Below are positions 31,081 through 39,043 of a stretch of DNA of 39,451 nucleotides, piece by piece; positions within the stretch are counted from its first letter, which is position 1, and each line of letters begins with the position of its first letter. A program made the translations under genes and the position numbers. The notes beneath the pieces were generated by a model. That model had not been told where the DNA came from. It searched no databases and worked only from the letters and a program-made list of their open reading frames with translations. The stretch is from Candidatus Peribacteria bacterium RIFCSPHIGHO2_01_FULL_55_13. GTDB lineage: Bacteria; Patescibacteriota; Gracilibacteria; Peribacterales; Peribacteraceae. The stretch covers positions 9,561 through 49,011 of the forward strand of contig MFXS01000005.1 in the NCBI GenBank assembly GCA_001788925.1. Reading direction: 5' to 3'.

Positions 31081-31854
31081 GTGCGTATCGCGTCACTTTC
31101 CCCGGCGGCTACCGAGATTCTTTTCGCACTTGGGGTAGGGAAGCAGATCGTCTGCACGGATCAATTCAGTAATTTTCCGGAAGAAGCCAAAGCCCTTCCG
31201 CATGTCCGCGATCATGTGAACGTCGACCTTGCAGAGCTGAAGCAGTACAACCCCGAGGTGATTTTCACATCCACAGTCATCCAGCTGGAGCTTGCAACGA
31301 TGATGAAGGCTACGGGACTTCCGAGTATTCATCAGGATCCCCGGACTCTCGATGCGATTTACGAATCTATCCGGGAGATCGCCATGATTGTCGGACGTGA
31401 GCCGCAAGCAAAGGAATTGATTGCGCAGATGCAGAAGGGATTTCAGGAGGTGAAGAAGAAGGCGGCCGCAATGCGTCGCCGAGACGCACCAAAGGTACGT
31501 CTCTACGTCGAAGAATGGCACGACCCTCCGTTTGCTTCCGGGAACTGGGTTCCGGAAATCGCACGCATCGCAGGTGGGGAACAATTCCCCGTTGCGCCAG
31601 GTGCGCTCAGTCCTCAGGTGACGCTTGCACAAGTGGAACAATGGAATCCTGATCTGATCGTCATCAGCTGGTGTGGAGCGGGGAGCTTGGCTCCTAAGGA
31701 ATTATTGCTAAAGCGTTCGGGATGGGACCGGTTAACGGCGATACAGAAAGGGCATGTGCGCGTCATTGATGATTCGTTGCTGAATAGGCCGGGGCCGAGA
31801 CTCGTGGAAGGAGCGCAGAGATTGTATGGGTGGATGTTTGAAATAACCCACTGA
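31081..31854 (+). CDS. BtuF/FepB-like substrate-binding protein without signal peptide
   Basis: The 257-residue protein has the type III periplasmic-binding fold of the BtuF group: RIASLSPAATEILFALG at the N-terminus, LAELKQYNPEVIFTS, the connecting helix region LDAIYESIREIAMIVG, VRLYVEEWHDPPFASGNW, and VEQWNPDLIVISWCG. These proteins bind cobalamin or iron-siderophore complexes for ABC import. Here translation begins directly at the fold, so no signal peptide or lipobox is present and the protein should stay in the cytoplasm. The GTG start is fixed by TACTAT (31069-31074) six bases upstream. No ABC transporter genes are nearby. A GAGACG palindrome encodes the RRDAPKVRL stretch. Confidence 0.8.
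   Translation: MRIASLSPAATEILFALGVGKQIVCTDQFSNFPEEAKALPHVRDHVNVDLAELKQYNPEVIFTSTVIQLELATMMKATGLPSIHQDPRTLDAIYESIREIAMIVGREPQAKELIAQMQKGFQEVKKKAAAMRRRDAPKVRLYVEEWHDPPFASGNWVPEIARIAGGEQFPVAPGALSPQVTLAQVEQWNPDLIVISWCGAGSLAPKELLLKRSGWDRLTAIQKGHVRVIDDSLLNRPGPRLVEGAQRLYGWMFEITH
31481..31503. repeat. GAGACG palindrome, copy 3, inside the BtuF-like gene
   Basis: The 23-base element has core CACCAAAGGTA between GAGACG and CGTCTC. In the opposite orientation it reads GTAGAGACG followed by TACCTTTGGTG, nearly the same as copy 2. It is in frame and translated. Confidence 0.85.
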
Positions 31855-31890
31855 TCATCTGCTATCATGCGGTCACTTTCCTCCCACTCC

Positions 31891-32532
31891 ATGACCTCCC
31901 CCGCCACCTTCGACTCCCTGATCGCCGAGATGAGCCTCCTGAAGCACCCGTTCTACCAGAAGTGGAGCAAGGGCGAGCTCACGCTCAAGGATCTTCAGAT
32001 CTATGCCAAGGAGTACTTTCACCTGGTAAACCGGATTCCGAGCATCGTGGAACGTGTGCGCGTACGGGCTGATGAGAGGAATCACGCACTTGCCGGGATG
32101 ATTGAGAAGAACCGGATCGAGGAGCAGGAGCACGTGGATCTCTGGAAGAGGTTTGCCAAGAGTCTTGGTGTCTCGGAGCAGGAACTCATCACGTACAAGC
32201 CGAGCGCTACGGTCACCGCGGCGGTGATGGAACTCGAGCAGCTTGCCGACGGTACGTTCGAAGAGGGCGTCATCACGATGTACAGCCTGGAAGCCGAGCT
32301 TCCGAAGATTGCGAAGACCAAGAAGGAAGGCCTCTGCGAGTGGTACAACCTCTCGTCCGAAGACGCACAGATCTACTTCGACGAGCACCTCAAGGAAGAG
32401 GAGCATCTTCAGGTCTGGCGTGGCGTAGGGGTGGATGCAAAGCGCGGAGAGACCATCGCGAAGCGTTCCCTGCAAGCGCAGAACAAGGTCCTCGACGGGG
32501 TGTGTGAACTCTGCGGGATCATGTCTTGTTGA
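31891..32532 (+). CDS. CADD/PqqC-like metal-dependent oxygenase (heme oxygenase fold)
   Basis: The product is 213 residues from the ATG at 31891. It is an all-helical protein whose motifs match the CADD group known from Chlamydia: AKEYFHLVNRIPSIVERV, EEQEHVDLWKRFAKSLG, VITMYSLEAELPKIAKTKKEGLCEWY, and FDEHLKEEEHLQVW. The Glu, His and Asp residues form the dimetal site of that family. Chlamydial CADD makes para-aminobenzoate for folate from one of its own tyrosines; TenA and PqqC are more distant relatives. A folate role is inference. TATCAT lies 23 bases upstream of the ATG. Confidence 0.8.
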   Translation: MTSPATFDSLIAEMSLLKHPFYQKWSKGELTLKDLQIYAKEYFHLVNRIPSIVERVRVRADERNHALAGMIEKNRIEEQEHVDLWKRFAKSLGVSEQELITYKPSATVTAAVMELEQLADGTFEEGVITMYSLEAELPKIAKTKKEGLCEWYNLSSEDAQIYFDEHLKEEEHLQVWRGVGVDAKRGETIAKRSLQAQNKVLDGVCELCGIMSC

Positions 32533-32621
32533 AGGCTGAAGCCAAAAACTGTCGATATTCGTAACAGGTTGCGGACGTCCTACGTCTCTGTAGTCTGCGT
32601 GTATCTCCTTCTTTTCTTATT

Positions 32622-33917
32622 ATGACTGCCAAGAAATCCACTCCGTACACACGGTTCAAAACGATACTGGAAGAGGTCCTTACGAAAATCGAAGTGAGTC
32701 CTGCGGAACGCAAAATGCTCAATGAGCCCCAGGCGATCCACCGCGAGGAGATCACCATAAAAAAAGACGACGGGAAGAAGGCGACTTTTCCCGCTTTTCG
32801 TGTGCAGTTCAATAACGCGCGTGGTCCCTACAAAGGGGGCATCCGGTACCATCAGGATGCGGATCTCGATGAAGTGAAAGCGCTCGCAGCACTCATGGCG
32901 ATCAAGACGGCCGTCGTGGATATTCCCTTTGGCGGAGGAAAAGGCGGCGTGCAGTGCAATCCCAAGGACTTGAGCAAGCGGGAGCTCCAGGAGGTCTCGC
33001 GGGCCTACGTCCGGGCGTTTGCAAAGCATCTTGGGCCGGATATCGATTGCCCTGCACCGGATGTGAATACGACGCCGGACATCATGGCGTGGATGCGCGA
33101 CGAGTATGAAAAAATCACCAACACCTACGCTCCCGCGATGATTACGGGAAAGCCGCTGGCGTATGGCGGATCGCTCGGGCGCGACACGGCCACCGCGCGC
33201 GGAGGATTCTTCATTCTGCAGGAACTCGTCGAGCGCGATGCGTTGGATCCCAGTGAACTTCGCGTCGTCATCCAGGGGTTTGGAAACGCCGGAGGACACA
33301 TGGCGGAACTGCTCCACGGCGCGGGCTACACGATCGTCGCGGTTTCGGATTCCCACGGCGGCATCTACAACGCCGAAGGGCTCGATCCGGTTCGTATCGA
33401 GAAGTACAAGCGCAAGAACGGCACGGTGGCAGGGGAGTACTGCACGGGGTCCGTCTGCGATCTGGAGCGTATGAAGATGGACGGCGTAAAGCGGATCACC
33501 AATGAAGAACTGCTCGAGCTTCCCTGCGACATCCTTATTCCTGCAGCGCTCGATAATGTCATCACGGCGGACAATGCGAAAAACATCCGCGCAAAACTCA
33601 TTCTTGAACTCGCCAACGGCCCGACGACTCCCGAGGCGGATGCGATTCTCGCGAAGAAAAAGGTGAAAGTGATTCCCGATGTTCTTGCCAATGCCGGTGG
33701 TGTCACGGTGAGCTACTTCGAATGGGTGCAAGGAAGATCGGGCGAACAGTGGACAGCCGAGCGCATCGATCATGATCTCAAGCGCGTGATGCTTGCGGCG
33801 TTCCGCGACGTGCGTCGTACCGCGTACCGGGAAAAGATGACGTACCGCGAGGCGGCGTTTGCGGTGGGACTACGGAGGATCGTTGCGGCGATGCGGGCAC
33901 GCGGATGGGTCAATTGA
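32622..33917 (+). CDS. gdhA: Glutamate (Glu/Leu/Phe/Val family) dehydrogenase
   Basis: The 431-residue enzyme interconverts glutamate with 2-oxoglutarate and ammonia. The catalytic domain shows GPYKGGIRYHQD, AALMAIKTAVVDIPFGGGKGGV (substrate-binding Lys) and PAPDVNTTPDIMAWMRDEYEK. The nucleotide domain has VVIQGFGNAGGHMAELL. EILIPAAL-type and ANGPTTPEAD motifs follow. Length and motifs fit the hexameric family. In a small genome with MurD/MurL nearby it would be a plausible source of the L-Glu used for peptidoglycan. No clear -10 element is at the start. Confidence 0.95.
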   Translation: MTAKKSTPYTRFKTILEEVLTKIEVSPAERKMLNEPQAIHREEITIKKDDGKKATFPAFRVQFNNARGPYKGGIRYHQDADLDEVKALAALMAIKTAVVDIPFGGGKGGVQCNPKDLSKRELQEVSRAYVRAFAKHLGPDIDCPAPDVNTTPDIMAWMRDEYEKITNTYAPAMITGKPLAYGGSLGRDTATARGGFFILQELVERDALDPSELRVVIQGFGNAGGHMAELLHGAGYTIVAVSDSHGGIYNAEGLDPVRIEKYKRKNGTVAGEYCTGSVCDLERMKMDGVKRITNEELLELPCDILIPAALDNVITADNAKNIRAKLILELANGPTTPEADAILAKKKVKVIPDVLANAGGVTVSYFEWVQGRSGEQWTAERIDHDLKRVMLAAFRDVRRTAYREKMTYREAAFAVGLRRIVAAMRARGWVN

Positions 33918-33975
33918 GAATGGAGGAATTGAGAATGGAGAATTAATTCTCCATTCTCAATTCTCAATTCTCAAT
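33911..33975. repeat. Hairpin array of TTGAGAATGGA words after gdhA
   Basis: The central stem is 15 perfect base pairs (33931-33945 with 33946-33960), extended by extra TTGAGAATGGA words on the left and ATTCTCA/TTCTCAA words on the right. It starts inside the gdhA stop region and ends at the -10 box of the next gene, so it may be both terminator and promoter spacer. Confidence 0.85.
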
Positions 33976-33987
33976 TATACTTGGACT

Positions 33988-34908
33988 ATGTTTGACGTCC
34001 TGATCATCGGCCTTGGCTGTGCCGGCTACACCGCGGCCATCTACACCGCGCGCTACAAGCTCAAGACGTTCATCGTGGGCGCGGAAGACGGGGGGATGGG
34101 GCTTACGGCGGCAGAAGTAGGCAATTGGCCGGGGATCATCGATATCAAAGGTCCGGATCTCATGGAGAACTTCAAGAAGCATGCGACGTCGTTTGAGGAA
34201 GTCACGCACAAGATCGCGCGTGTGGAGAAGCTCGAGAAGATCGCCGGTGGTTTTCGTATGACCCTGCAGGATGGCGCAGTCATCGAAGGAAAGACCGTCA
34301 TCCTCGCGACGGGATCAGCAAAAAGAATGCTCGGGACGAAAGGCGAGAAGGAATTCTCCGGCAAAGGCGTTACCTACTGTGCAACGTGCGACGCATTCTT
34401 CTATCGCAACAAAGATGTTGCCGTGATCGGCGGAGGAGATTCGGCAGTCGAAGGTGCCGCGATCGCCGCACAAGTCGCGAAGACCGTGTATCTCATCCAC
34501 CGGCGTAACGAATTCCGCGCGGAGCCGTACTGGGTGGATCGCGTGAAGGCGAGACCCAACGTTCGATTTGTATTAGAGCGCAATGTTTTGGAAATATTCG
34601 GTGATGCCAAGGTTAAAGGTGTGAAACTCGACAAGCCCTTCGAGGGATCGGATTCCATAGCAGTCGACGGCGTCTTCATCGAAGTAGGATCCATTCCTTC
34701 GGTGGGACTCGCCACCGGCCTGGGTGCAAAACTCGACGACAAGGGCTTCATCGCGGTGACGCCTGATCAGCAGACTTCGGTGCCCGGACTCTTCGCAGCC
34801 GGCGACAACACCAGCGAAAGCAATCACTTCGCGCAATTCACAACGGCGGCAGGGGAGGGAGCGGTAGCGGCGAATGGGGTGTTTACGTACATTCAGGGGA
34901 ATGCATAA
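33988..34908 (+). CDS. trxB: Thioredoxin reductase
   Basis: The product is 306 residues from the ATG at 33988. The FAD motif is GLGCAGYTAAIY (GxGxxG), the redox centre CATC lies in VTYCATCDAFFY, the NAD(P) motif is GGGDSAVEGA followed by HRRNEFRAEPYW, and GLFAAGDNT closes the FAD site. It reduces thioredoxin or a similar disulfide carrier with NAD(P)H in the cytoplasm. TATACT-TGGACT-ATG gives the clearest leaderless start in the window. Thioredoxin itself is not seen here. Confidence 0.95.
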   Translation: MFDVLIIGLGCAGYTAAIYTARYKLKTFIVGAEDGGMGLTAAEVGNWPGIIDIKGPDLMENFKKHATSFEEVTHKIARVEKLEKIAGGFRMTLQDGAVIEGKTVILATGSAKRMLGTKGEKEFSGKGVTYCATCDAFFYRNKDVAVIGGGDSAVEGAAIAAQVAKTVYLIHRRNEFRAEPYWVDRVKARPNVRFVLERNVLEIFGDAKVKGVKLDKPFEGSDSIAVDGVFIEVGSIPSVGLATGLGAKLDDKGFIAVTPDQQTSVPGLFAAGDNTSESNHFAQFTTAAGEGAVAANGVFTYIQGNA

Positions 34909-34966
34909 AGCAAAAAGCATAAAGAATAAATACTTCTATTTTCCTTTTTACACTTTGCTTTTTCCT
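34905..34966. repeat. Word array of AAAGCAAAAAG type after trxB
   Basis: AAAGCAAAAAGCATAAAG on the left faces CTTTGCTTTTTCC words on the right, forming an imperfect hairpin that overlaps the trxB stop. The words are shared with 8914-8965 and 26081-26130. Confidence 0.65.
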
Positions 34967-34983
34967 CTATACACTCCGCAGGT

Positions 34984-35178
34984 ATGACTCGCGGTAAGCG
35001 CACTGTTTTTGCGGCCTTCTGTTCCGAAACCGGTAATCGTATCGGGAGTTTCCGTTTTCATAAGCAGGACAAGCGTGGCAAAGCGTGGAAGGAGCATGCG
35101 GAGAAACTGGTCAAATTCTGCTCGATCTGCCGCAAGCGTGTGAAGGTGAAGCTGAAGGAAGAGAGGCATTCGGCTTGA
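34984..35178 (+). CDS. rpmG: Ribosomal protein bL33-like
   Basis: The 64-residue basic protein has the bL33 layout: FCSETGNR (compare the family's CTETGDR), a central basic stretch, then KLVKFCSICRKRVKVKLKEERH, matching the family's LELKKYCPRCRKHTLHKE. Residual Cys (one before and two in CSIC) could bind zinc. bL33 sits in the large ribosomal subunit near the E site. The C-terminus runs to SA. A possible -10 (TATACA) is about ten bases upstream with AGGT next to the ATG. Confidence 0.72.
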   Translation: MTRGKRTVFAAFCSETGNRIGSFRFHKQDKRGKAWKEHAEKLVKFCSICRKRVKVKLKEERHSA

Positions 35179-35182
35179 CCCC

Positions 35183-35214
35183 CCTTCGTCCGCTGAGGCG
35201 GACTACGGAGGGGC
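35183..35214. repeat. Dispersed palindrome, CTGAGG-CTACGG family, copy 2
   Basis: GTCCGC (35188-35193) pairs with GCGGAC (35198-35203) across a TGAG loop, and the outer CCCCTTC faces GGAGGGG. It aligns with 17810-17841. It follows the bL33 stop and may serve as its terminator. Confidence 0.65.
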
Positions 35215-35284
35215 AAGTCGGAAATGGAGAGGTTAGATTTTTGTTGTGCGCAATCTCCGTCGACTTCTGCGCTATAGTACTGGC

Positions 35285-35752
35285 ATGAACGACTGTTACC
35301 GCGCCTGCGCATCGCTCCTCGTCCTGCGTCCGCGGGGAAAGGACGGCACATGGGAGATGCTGCTTCTCCGCAAACCCCGCAAGCGCGATGCCTGGCAGCT
35401 GCCCCAGGGGGGAGTGGAAGCAGGGGAAAACACCGAGAGTGCGGCGCTCAGGGAACTCAAAGAAGAGGCCGGCATCTCCGCCACGATCATCAGTGTGAGC
35501 AAGCGCTGCTATCAGTACGATTTTCCCGCGTCGTTCCGCAGGTTCCGGCCGGACCATGTGTGCGGCCAGTGCATCCGCTTTGCGTTTGCGGTTCCGGATC
35601 CCGGTCAGGAAATCCAGGTCGACGGCAAGGAGATCGATGCGTACAAGTGGGTGCTTCCGCACGAAGTTTCCCGCTATATCAAGCGCAGGGCGTACCTGCA
35701 GGTGGTGCAGCAGCTGGTGGAAGAGGCGAAAAAATTGAAAATTGAAAATTGA
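35285..35752 (+). CDS. Nudix hydrolase
   Basis: The product is 155 residues from the ATG at 35285. The Nudix box is complete (GGVEAGENTESAALRELKEEAGI), preceded by WQLPQGG, a form typical of RppH and diadenosine-polyphosphate hydrolases. RppH removes pyrophosphate from mRNA 5' ends, which would matter in a cell with many leaderless mRNAs, but substrate cannot be assigned from sequence. TATAGT (35273-35278) lies exactly six bases before the ATG. The last residues KKLKIEN are translated from a tandem AAAATTG array that contains the stop codon. Confidence 0.88.
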   Translation: MNDCYRACASLLVLRPRGKDGTWEMLLLRKPRKRDAWQLPQGGVEAGENTESAALRELKEEAGISATIISVSKRCYQYDFPASFRRFRPDHVCGQCIRFAFAVPDPGQEIQVDGKEIDAYKWVLPHEVSRYIKRRAYLQVVQQLVEEAKKLKIEN

Positions 35753-35762
35753 GAATTGAAAA
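35728..35762. repeat. AAAATTG word array at the end of the Nudix gene
   Basis: Four to five copies of AAAATTG/AGAATTG run across the stop codon into the gap before recF. No inverted arm is present. Confidence 0.75.
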
Positions 35763-35780
35763 GTACGATAAGCTACGGCT

Positions 35781-36899
35781 GTGCGTATACAGAGGCTTCA
35801 GCTTGAGCAATTTCGTTCGTACCGGAAACTCGATTGGGTGCTTCCGGAGGCGTCTATCCATCTTCTTTTAGGCCGAAACGGCGCGGGGAAAACCAACATC
35901 CTGGAATCCATCGGGGTGCTTTCGGAAGGGGAGTCCTTTCTCGGCCGGGATGAAGAGGAGCTTGTTCTGTGGGGCGAGCAGTACTATCGCATCCGCGCCG
36001 AGATTAGGAGCGACACAAAGGAAGAGAATGTCCTCGAAGCCGTGAGTGAACGCAGTCCCCGCAAGCGCCGGGCCTTTTTTGTGCGGGATGTGCGGGCCCC
36101 GGCAAAAGAATTCTTCGGCATCCTGCCCACGGTCATTTTCCTGCCGCAGGATCTGGATCTCTTCACAGGCTCGCCCACTCATCGCCGTCGGCTGCTGGAT
36201 CGCACTTTGCAGCAGGTCTCTCCCCGATACCGCATGACCCTCGATACCTATCAAAAGACCCTCAAGCAGCGTGCGGCGCTTTTGCGGCACATCGCCCAGG
36301 GGACAGGACGACGCGACGACCTGGCGCTCTGGAATGCCATCCTCGCCAAAGAAGGCGCGCAGGTCACCTTGCGGCGGCTGGAACTTCTGGAAGTCCTCCA
36401 GTGCACCCTCAGCGAGGAGCTTCATCGTTTGGGAGAAGCGTGGGACCAACCGGCGTTCCAGTACGAGCGGACGAGCAAAGCACGTACAGCAGACTCCATC
36501 GAAGAAGAGATCCTTCAGGAGTTGGCCCGTATCGAAGAGCGCGACATCCTGTTGCAGGCCACAAGCACCGGTCCGCACCGTGACGACTGGGGTATCCGCG
36601 TTTCCGATCGCGATCTTCCTTCGTTTGCATCCCGCGGCCAGCAGCGGACGGCGGTGTTGGCGCTCCTCTTTCTCCTTGGCAGCTACCTCGAACTTCAGCG
36701 CGGAGAGAAGCCCGTGATCCTCCTCGACGACGTTTTCTCGGAGCTCGATACGAATCATCAAAAGGCGCTTCTTTCGGCCTTCGGCGACCATCAGGTCTTC
36801 ATCACGGCCACACATGCTCCGAAATCGCTTGCGGAAGCGATGATATGGCAAGTGGAGGAGGGGAGCATCCAGCCCATGAACATATCGGTTCCGGTATGA
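35781..36899 (+). CDS. recF: DNA replication and repair protein RecF
   Basis: RecF, 372 residues, is an SMC-like ATPase that loads RecA at single-strand gaps with RecO and RecR. Walker A is GRNGAGKTN (about residues 31-39), the signature motif lies in SFASRGQQRTAVLAL, and Walker B with the following D-loop is VILLDDVFSELD. The lever helices with HRRRLLD and YQKTLKQRAALL are typical. It starts with GTG; TAAGCT lies exactly six bases upstream. It is not next to dnaA/dnaN/gyrB here but is paired with ruvC. Its final codons contain the -10 element of ruvC. Confidence 0.95.
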   Translation: MRIQRLQLEQFRSYRKLDWVLPEASIHLLLGRNGAGKTNILESIGVLSEGESFLGRDEEELVLWGEQYYRIRAEIRSDTKEENVLEAVSERSPRKRRAFFVRDVRAPAKEFFGILPTVIFLPQDLDLFTGSPTHRRRLLDRTLQQVSPRYRMTLDTYQKTLKQRAALLRHIAQGTGRRDDLALWNAILAKEGAQVTLRRLELLEVLQCTLSEELHRLGEAWDQPAFQYERTSKARTADSIEEEILQELARIEERDILLQATSTGPHRDDWGIRVSDRDLPSFASRGQQRTAVLALLFLLGSYLELQRGEKPVILLDDVFSELDTNHQKALLSAFGDHQVFITATHAPKSLAEAMIWQVEEGSIQPMNISVPV

Positions 36900-36906
36900 T
36901 GAGCCC

Positions 36907-37389
36907 ATGCGCATTCTTGGAGTCGATCCCGGCCTCTCGACGACTGGCATCGGCGTGATCGAAGCGGAAGGAGACAGCTTAAGCGCTCTCGACTGGATGG
37001 CCATCACCTCCGATACCGCATTGCCTCTTTCTGAGCGTTTGCAGGAGATCGCGGCGGATTTCGAACAGATCCTCGATGAAGCAAAGCCGGAGTTGGCGGT
37101 GGTGGAACAAATCTTCTTCGCCAAGAACGAAAAGACCGCGATCAATGTCGCTCATGCGCGCGGCGTGTATCTCATGCTTCTGGGGAAGCGCGGAATTCCT
37201 GTGCTTGAAGTGACTCCCATGCAACTTAAGCTTGCCATCACCGGCGACGGCGCGGCCGATAAAACCCAGATGGGGACGATGCTGCTGCGCTGGCTGAAGC
37301 TCGATGCCGTTCCCACCCCTGCTGATGCGGCCGATGCATTGGCATTGGCGGTCTATGGCGCCCACATGCGAAAGCAACTGGCCGTGTGA
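36907..37389 (+). CDS. ruvC: Holliday junction resolvase RuvC
   Basis: RuvC, 160 residues, cuts Holliday junctions. The acidic catalytic residues are visible: Asp in GVDPGLSTTG, Glu in VVEQIFFAKN and the Asp pair in PADAADALALA. The start has TATGAT (36895-36900) exactly six bases upstream, overlapping the recF stop, so ruvC can be transcribed on its own as a leaderless message as well as with recF. ruvA and ruvB are not in the window. Confidence 0.96.
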   Translation: MRILGVDPGLSTTGIGVIEAEGDSLSALDWMAITSDTALPLSERLQEIAADFEQILDEAKPELAVVEQIFFAKNEKTAINVAHARGVYLMLLGKRGIPVLEVTPMQLKLAITGDGAADKTQMGTMLLRWLKLDAVPTPADAADALALAVYGAHMRKQLAV

Positions 37390-37477
37390 TTGGAGAACAA
37401 TGTAAAGAAAACTCAACTCCGGCCCCCTCCAAAGAATGCGTCGTTTCCGCTATACTATAAGGAAAACACAAATTTCT

Positions 37478-39043
37478 ATGCCCCGCCCTTCCCACCGTCA
37501 TTCTGTGATTCTGCCGCTTCTGGCCCTGAGTATTCTCGGGACGGGAGTTGCGGCGAATAGCTCCGGCGGAATGCAGGCGGTTTCTGCTCCGTTTTTGAGC
37601 CACGGCCAGACGCTCATCGTACATCCGTCGGGCGTGCAGGGGATTGTGCTCGAGGGAGCACGTATGGATGAAACGGAATCCATCCCGGAGCTTCTCGAAG
37701 GATCAGCTCTCATCGTATCCCATGCTCCCATTGAACTTCGTGTGGGAGCGTTTCGCGTCCAGTCGATCGGAGGCGGATATCACATCACCAAAAGTGGAAA
37801 CGGCATTACCGTGGCCGCGCTTACCACTCCCGTGCTCCTCACCAAAGGTGCTCTGCGCGCCGTGGTGCCTGTGGGCATGCAGTGGAAGATCACCGGGGAA
37901 TCCTTACCTCTTTGGAAAGAAGGAGCGCAGGCCTGGATGGACGCGCGCTCCGTTCGCCCTTTGCCGAAGCGTTTCTGGGATGAGCAGCGTGAACTTCTGC
38001 AGACGATTCTCGTCAAAAACACTCTCCCCGAAGCCCGGGTGCAGATTCCGCTGAAGCCTGAAGCCGGAGTCGCGGAACTGCCCGAAGCAGGAAACCGGCG
38101 GGCAGCCGAATGGTCCCAGTCCGTTCTCGGTGTTCTGCGCTCACGCGTGGAATCCGACGATGTCATCACCGTCCAGGAACTTCTTTTGCGTCCGGATCTC
38201 GCCGAAGCATTTTCCACTCCGCGGGCCCGCAGTGTCGCTGCGACTCTTCTCTTTTCAGACGATCGTTCCTCTGCCATGCAGCAGCAATTGCTTCCGATCC
38301 TGCTTTCCCAAAGTGACTTGTGGCTTTTGCTTTCGCTCCATCCTGCCGTTTCTACCGTTGCATGGACGCTTCCCGCGCCTGCGCATGACGGCGAAACCGC
38401 GGCACTTCGACTCTTCCTGTTTCCCTACGCGGATAGGAGCGACGCCGCAGGCCATGCCTCCGCATGGAACCGTTGGCAGGAAGAACTTCTTGCCTCGGTG
38501 CAGGCATCTGCGGATCGTGCCTCCATCGGTAACGAACTGATCATCCGCCTTGGTGCGCTTGCACAGTCGCGCGAAGAGGGCGGATACCCCGCGCGTGCGC
38601 GGTTTATTGCCGCAACAATATTCACGCTTTCCAAAAACATTCCCTCCGTTTCCCCGGAGGCACGCGAGACGCTTTCGGTGCTCAAGCGTCTCGACAGAGT
38701 CGAAGGCCGGGTGCTTGCGGATTCTGCTCCTTCATCCGCTACAAAAGCTCTTGAACCCGTGGACGCTCCCGAGGCTCTCTTTGATGCTTTGTTTGTGGAA
38801 TCGCAGGCACGTGAGATGCTGCGAAGTGCCGGCGCAGCCTTCTCTCTGGAAACCCGCATCATCCCGCTGAACGCGCACTCCGCACTGGTCGAAAAAATCG
38901 TCTTTGCGGGAAATGGCCGCGACCGGACGATCGATTTCACGCTGGATATCGGCCGCAGCGAAGTATCCCGCATCCGCGAAAAAGGAGAGGAGTTTGCTTA
39001 TGCGCTGCCGATTGGGGCGTTTGTGGAGTGGATCCGACGCTGA
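37478..39043 (+). CDS. Large predicted secreted protein
   Basis: The product is 521 residues from the ATG at 37478; the upstream in-frame ATG at 37436 would put charged residues before the signal and lies before the promoter. A signal peptide is clear (PRPSHRHSVILPLLALSILGTGVAANS, cleavage probably near residue 26). The next 100 residues are beta-rich (LIVHPSGVQGIVLEGA, IELRVGAFRVQSIGGGYHITK) and resemble a small sandwich domain. The rest is helical and Leu/Ala/Glu-rich without a known motif. TATACT (37451-37456) lies 21 bases upstream. It may continue the ruvC transcript. No family is recognised. Confidence 0.8.
   Translation: MPRPSHRHSVILPLLALSILGTGVAANSSGGMQAVSAPFLSHGQTLIVHPSGVQGIVLEGARMDETESIPELLEGSALIVSHAPIELRVGAFRVQSIGGGYHITKSGNGITVAALTTPVLLTKGALRAVVPVGMQWKITGESLPLWKEGAQAWMDARSVRPLPKRFWDEQRELLQTILVKNTLPEARVQIPLKPEAGVAELPEAGNRRAAEWSQSVLGVLRSRVESDDVITVQELLLRPDLAEAFSTPRARSVAATLLFSDDRSSAMQQQLLPILLSQSDLWLLLSLHPAVSTVAWTLPAPAHDGETAALRLFLFPYADRSDAAGHASAWNRWQEELLASVQASADRASIGNELIIRLGALAQSREEGGYPARARFIAATIFTLSKNIPSVSPEARETLSVLKRLDRVEGRVLADSAPSSATKALEPVDAPEALFDALFVESQAREMLRSAGAAFSLETRIIPLNAHSALVEKIVFAGNGRDRTIDFTLDIGRSEVSRIREKGEEFAYALPIGAFVEWIRR

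Noticed and set aside
32580-33773. 397-codon minus-strand frame opposite glutamate dehydrogenase
   Set aside because: gdhA is unmistakable on the plus strand; the antisense frame has no motif.
35868-37145. 425-codon minus-strand frame opposite recF and ruvC
   Set aside because: It covers two well-conserved genes on the other strand and has no recognisable domain.
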